DNA of 53,978 nt from Anaerosolibacter carboniphilus (GTDB lineage Bacteria > Bacillota > Clostridia > Peptostreptococcales > Thermotaleaceae), in the NCBI RefSeq assembly GCF_014205875.1, contig NZ_JACHEN010000037.1, forward strand, positions 1 through 53,978, written 5' to 3'. Below, piece by piece: positions 51,226-53,978 of this stretch (within the stretch, counting starts at the first letter, position 1; each line of letters starts with the position of its first letter). The position numbers and the translations under genes are program-made. The notes under the pieces were generated by a model. It was not told where the DNA came from, ran no database searches, and saw only the letters and a list, made by a program, of their open reading frames with translations.

Positions 51226-51286
51226 CTATTCCCTTTCTATCCTCACAACCCATTCAACATGAGTGGTATGCTGCAGTTAGCATATT
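51226..51286 (-). repeat. rlmD-like 3'-end tail, copy 10 (type I box)
   Basis: The minus strand has ATATGCTAACTGCAGCATACC, then LQHTTHVEWVVRIERE and a TAG stop at 51226. It is among the most complete type I copies. It lies about 58 bp after the DUF4256 stop. Confidence 0.68.
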
Positions 51287-51343
51287 GCTACCTCGTTACT
51301 CAATAACCGTCTATACGTCGTGTCTGACACCATGAATCCTTGT

Positions 51344-51910
51344 TCAAACCCTTAGCGAGCCACGGAACCCCCTAGCACCATAGTAAGATTCTGCACCGTT
51401 ATGATACACGAAGACATTATCGTAGCGAAAATCAGCAAAGATAGCGCCCCCGAGTTCTCTAATCTTAAAAGGTGTTTTCACCCAGCTTGATGTTTTCGTA
51501 TCGAAATTTCCGAGTTTCTGTAGCTCTCGATATTGCTCTTCCGTTAAAAGCTCAATACCCATGGAAGCCGCCATATCAACTGCGTTATTTTCTGGTTTAT
51601 GTTCTTTCCTTGACTCCAGCGCTTCACGGTCGTAACAAACACTTCTGCGTCCTTTAGGACTTTCCGCTGAACAATCATAAAAAATGTATTCGCCCGTCTT
51701 ATTATCAAAACCAACAACATCTGGTTCACCGCCAGTTCTTTCCATTTCATTGAGTGACCACAGTTTTTCTGTAGTACCTTCCAACTTTGCTTCTACTTTA
51801 GTCCATTCGAGATCTTTATGGCGGTTCATATTTTTCTCAAAACGAACTTTTAACGCTCTGAGTAGTTCTTCACGTTGTTCGGGAGACAACTCCCTCTTTT
51901 GTTTTTCCAT
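51344..51910 (-). CDS. DUF4256 protein
   Basis: A 188-residue soluble protein of the DUF4256 family: RALKVRFEKNMNRHKDLEW, GGEPDVVGFDNKTGEYIFYD, CYDREALESRKEHKP, YREL...FDTKTSSWVKTP and AIFADFRYDNVFVYHNGAES are typical. Function unknown. It is preceded by a strong AGGAGG and stands as a single gene between tails 10 and 11. Confidence 0.86.
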   Translation of the reverse strand: MEKQKRELSPEQREELLRALKVRFEKNMNRHKDLEWTKVEAKLEGTTEKLWSLNEMERTGGEPDVVGFDNKTGEYIFYDCSAESPKGRRSVCYDREALESRKEHKPENNAVDMAASMGIELLTEEQYRELQKLGNFDTKTSSWVKTPFKIRELGGAIFADFRYDNVFVYHNGAESYYGARGFRGSLRV

Positions 51911-52025
51911 AACAAAACCTCCTAATGAAAGTTCGAAACTTCATAAATTACTATGCTATTTTCAATTCTATTACTCAAATAGTAAAATCCTTCAAGTGCA
52001 TTCCAGGAACAAAAACCCGCTAGGA
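51911..52025. other. Spacer upstream of DUF4256
   Basis: A+T-rich leader of the DUF4256 gene with no coding frame. An inverted GGATTTTACTATT/AATAGTAAAATCC sequence can be seen within 51975-51990 on opposite strands, but it is not symmetrical enough to be called a site. Confidence 0.25.
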
Positions 52026-52090
52026 CTAGGCCTCACCATGCCTTGAGGGTATAAAAAAGATGAGGGTTAATGTTGGTAACCTCTTAGCGG
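52026..52090 (-). repeat. rlmD-like 3'-end tail, copy 11 (type II box)
   Basis: The minus strand reads AKRLPTLTLIFFIPSRHGEA-stop, aligning with copies 1 and 4 over the first 20 codons. The tail after HGEA is lost to an early TAG at 52026. Confidence 0.55.
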
Positions 52091-52217
52091 CAGGTGTTTT
52101 AATATTTTTCGTATCTTTAACTTCAATAAGCCCTTGACGCGCCACCCACAAGTAGTTTTCCTATTTTCCTTATCGAGATTATTACAAATCAAACTATCTT
52201 ATAAATTGAATTCTTAT

Positions 52218-52700
52218 TTAGGAACCTTTTGCTTCAAGAAAACGAGCGAGATTTTCCAATGTAGATCCCATTCCTTCTTCGTGCTCATCCTGCCGGATTC
52301 CTACAGGCACGTTCTCGCAAACTACCGTAACTTCAGTACCGTCAGTGACGGTCACTAGATTCCAAGTCATGATCATCGCCCCAGAGAAAGCAGGATCCTC
52401 GGATTCGAACTCTATCCGCTGTACAATCCGTTTATCCTCGACTAGCTCTACAAATATACCTTGAACAACGTCGATGTTTTCCGAAGTTTTACCAGCTATG
52501 TGTGCGGAACCAACATAGGTGAGTGTCATTCGATAGGTTCCACCTACTTGATCTTCGAATACATCGATGTGTCCCTTCATCCCTTCTGGCGGAAGCCATA
52601 ATACGAGTGCCTTCGGATCCATGAATGCCTGATAAATGGCTGATGGTGATGCCTTTATGATTCGCAATGCAGTATCCGTCCTTTTAAATTTGCCTTTCAT
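52218..52700 (-). CDS. SRPBCC/AHSA1-type protein
   Basis: A 160-residue protein of the START/Bet v1 superfamily: IIKASPSAIYQAFMDPKALV at the N-terminus, LWLPPEGMKGH, and the C-terminal MGSTLENLARFLE helix typical of AHSA1-like SRPBCC proteins, which bind hydrophobic ligands. ATG 52700 is chosen because GGGGGAG lies 9 bases upstream. Single gene between tails 11 and 12; function unknown. Confidence 0.86.
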   Translation of the reverse strand: MKGKFKRTDTALRIIKASPSAIYQAFMDPKALVLWLPPEGMKGHIDVFEDQVGGTYRMTLTYVGSAHIAGKTSENIDVVQGIFVELVEDKRIVQRIEFESEDPAFSGAMIMTWNLVTVTDGTEVTVVCENVPVGIRQDEHEEGMGSTLENLARFLEAKGS

Positions 52701-52718
52701 CCATATCATCTCCCCCAT

Positions 52719-53000
52719 GTATTGTTTGAGTAAATATATTTACATATTTAATTCATTCCATCCTTAGTAGAATATAAACAATTTTTTCTTGCTCAAACCT
52801 ATGAACCCATGAGGATTGGTTTTGTCGTAATTCACTTTTCCTATATCATCACGAGTACTCTGAGCATAAGCACGTCCCCATAATAAAAGATTCCTCGTCA
52901 ATGTCTCTCTAACACAAATGAATTCATATCTAAATTTGGCTTGTCATGTAGAAGATTATATAGATTATGGTCATTATGACAAGGGGCGGTTCTGAGACAC
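52719..53000. other. Gene-free stretch with a REP-like sequence
   Basis: No coding frame. GACAAGGGGCGGTTCTGAGA (52978-52997) is a REP-type sequence close to the GTGTCAAGGGGACGG copies at 33490-33541, although no transposase is nearby. Confidence 0.4.
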
Positions 53001-53068
53001 AATATAACAGAGTAAACAATAAGGACTTCTCATTATCAAGAAGTCCTTATTGTTTACTCTGTTATATT
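53001..53068. repeat. Perfect 30-bp inverted repeat next to rlmD-like tail 12
   Basis: Bases 53001-53030 and 53039-53068 are exact reverse complements around an 8-base loop. The core AAGGACTTCT...AGAAGTCCTT is the terminator type of tails 4 and 5, but the stem is extended through the stop codon of tail 12. Confidence 0.8.
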
Positions 53069-53115
53069 TTCTCAATCCTCACAACACATTCCACATGTGT
53101 TTTAGCTATAAAATG
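53062..53115 (-). repeat. rlmD-like 3'-end tail, copy 12 (no type I or II box)
   Basis: The minus strand stays open and reads LYHFIAKTHVECVVRIEKI and then a TAA stop at 53062. This is the best match to the RlmD/RumA C-terminus (THVECVVRIEK). It lies about 60 bp after the DUF5946 stop. Confidence 0.65.
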
Positions 53116-53171
53116 ATACAAGTACGCATGATTATTGATTTATATAAGGTTACAGCCACTTGAACGTTTGG

Positions 53172-53615
53172 TTACAACTCTTCCCTTATTGTTACAGCCC
53201 ATTTTCTTACTCGTTCAGCAGTTCTTTCGGGGCAATCAGGAATATACACATCCGAAATAGTCATTTTCCACTTTCGTTGCACTGGGCATCTTTCTCTTAT
53301 ATCCTTTAATACCCGCCTATTACCTTCATATAATTTCCCATTTCGTCTTCTGATTTCCCCAACGCTTAGACCTTTATCTAAATGTTCGATAAGAGCTGTT
53401 TTCAAACCTGCTATTGCTTCATCGCTAAACTGAGCAGGATGTTGCAAATTATAGCATGCTACTGTCTTAAAATGCTCAGCAAAGAGTTCAGGGTAATCAT
53501 ATTCCCATGCTATGATTCCATCTAATTGCTCCCAACAGTTCATATTGTCAACCAATGGAGCACCGCATTCAGAGCATAAATCTGATTTTTCAAATTTATC
53601 ATTTATTTTCAACAT
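53172..53615 (-). CDS. DUF5946-like zinc-ribbon protein
   Basis: A 147-residue protein with an N-terminal CSECGAP and a later Cys (NCWEQL), then IAWEYDYPELFAEHFKTVAC and YNLQHPAQFSDEA. This matches the DUF5946 pattern of a C-terminal helical region after a Cys-rich start. The family has no known function. GGAGG precedes the ATG. Single-gene unit at the end of the tail-delimited array. Confidence 0.75.
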   Translation of the reverse strand: MLKINDKFEKSDLCSECGAPLVDNMNCWEQLDGIIAWEYDYPELFAEHFKTVACYNLQHPAQFSDEAIAGLKTALIEHLDKGLSVGEIRRRNGKLYEGNRRVLKDIRERCPVQRKWKMTISDVYIPDCPERTAERVRKWAVTIREEL

Positions 53616-53902
53616 TTACTCCTCCTCATTATGAAGATTATTAGTTGGCATCGCTATTATCTTTCATATAATGTTATTATAATCGTTAACGTAACGTCAA
53701 TGTCAATACTGCATAATCGTACGATCCTATAGCTATGTCTTTCACCATTATGCTAATATAATCTCTTAATTATAAAGTCAACTACCTTGTATCAGGAAGA
53801 GGGGTATGTATCTGCACTAATAACTGTTTGCTCTTTACAATCTCCTCTTCTGTATGGACATATTTAATCCACTTAAACCAATACATATGACCTTTACCCA
53901 AT
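53616..53902. other. Gene-free stretch
   Basis: A+T-rich, with no coding frame above noise. AACGTAACGT near 53687 is a short repeat. Nothing else was seen until the promoter at 53903. Confidence 0.3.
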
Positions 53903-53932
53903 TTGATGGACACACATCAAAGCTAGTATAAT
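53903..53932 (+). promoter_or_regulatory. Promoter of the gene at the right edge
   Basis: TTGATG at 53903 and TATAAT at 53927 are separated by 18 bases. TTGATGG and CATCAA form a small inverted repeat over 53903-53920, possibly a transposase-binding end. Confidence 0.5.
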
Positions 53933-53955
53933 AAAAGTAAGATGGAGGTGTCCTT

Positions 53956-53978
53956 ATGGGTAAGAAAAAAACTTATGA
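53956..53978 (+). CDS. Start of a gene cut by the window edge (possible transposase)
   Basis: Only MGKKKTY is visible. A clear Shine-Dalgarno GGAGG precedes the ATG, and a promoter lies upstream. Short MGKKxTY starts are seen in IS3-family OrfA proteins, and TGGACACA in the flank is compatible with an insertion-sequence end. The evidence is thin. Confidence 0.35.

Noticed and set aside
1280..53115. Reading the repeated tails as integron attC sites
   Set aside because: No integrase gene is in the window, the copies lack the paired simple-sequence boxes of attC, and the coding-like tail is not explained by that model.

Overview
The window reads as low-G+C, Gram-positive, anaerobic-type DNA from class Clostridia. 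Shine-Dalgarno sequences are strong and purine-rich, terminators are A+T-rich hairpins, and GTG and TTG starts are common. Gene content fits: a DUF362 ferredoxin-like protein, a MocR/PLP regulator, YjiH, a radical SAM protein and a KTR zinc ribbon. Genus cannot be fixed from sequence alone. No rRNA, tRNA or CRISPR array was seen. Almost everything is accessory: regulators with a single target gene, small transporters, polymer genes and insertion-sequence debris. Most genes lie on the minus strand.

Layout, left to right. At 0.2-6 kb are a DUF362 4Fe-4S protein, a MocR regulator divergent from a pyridoxamine-phosphate-oxidase-like gene, and an SDR gene divergent from a MarR gene. At 6-15.5 kb is a poly-gamma-glutamate region: pgsB and pgsC, a small membrane protein, two homologues of phage-type poly-gamma-glutamate hydrolase and two giant tandem NlpC/P60 proteins. 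At 16.1-18.5 kb is an MBOAT/SGNH acylation cassette whose third gene is cut short, followed at 18.6-21 kb by a two-component system. At 21.3-24.4 kb are an AAA ATPase, an AraC regulator and a C45 peptidase. At 24.9-28.3 kb an ECF sigma/anti-sigma/ABC operon is followed by a geranylgeranyl-reductase-like flavoprotein and a DUF2975/XRE pair. At 30.5-33.1 kb is a rifampicin-phosphotransferase/PEP-synthase-like enzyme, then a REP-associated tyrosine transposase with flanking REP sequences. At 34.4-37.9 kb is a TetR-controlled ABC system, followed by a radical SAM protein, a helix-hairpin-helix protein, YjiH, an IS200 fragment and an oxidoreductase preceded by a G11 tract. At 43.1-49.3 kb is a visibly more G+C-rich plus-strand island (PadR, two DUF1048 proteins, ABC exporter, KTR protein, MacB/FtsX-type ABC). 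At 49.5-53.6 kb are small mostly single-gene units: a RibD-like reductase, flavodoxin with MerR, DUF4256, SRPBCC and DUF5946.

The most unusual feature is a family of about 12 short sequences that punctuate the whole window, all on the minus strand and nearly all just after the stop codon of a minus-strand gene or gene remnant. Each ends in a short reading frame resembling the C-terminus of an RlmD/RumA-type 23S rRNA m5U methyltransferase (HVE-C/A-V-V-R-I-E-K-stop), often followed by a terminator hairpin. Upstream of that tail the copies split into classes; the largest carries a constant box, TATGCTAACTGCAACACACC. They divide the window into units of one to a few genes plus a tail. The pattern looks like attachment-site scars from repeated integration at an rlmD 3' end, or a cassette array built on that tail. 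No recombinase gene is present in the window, so the mechanism is inference.

A second unusual structure is a pair of inverted repeats of about 100 bp, each made of a stem-loop and a terminator hairpin, that flank pgsB-pgsC exactly. Broken genes are frequent (IS1182, IS200, two MerR, SEC-C, DHHW and two ABC fragments), which indicates heavy turnover.
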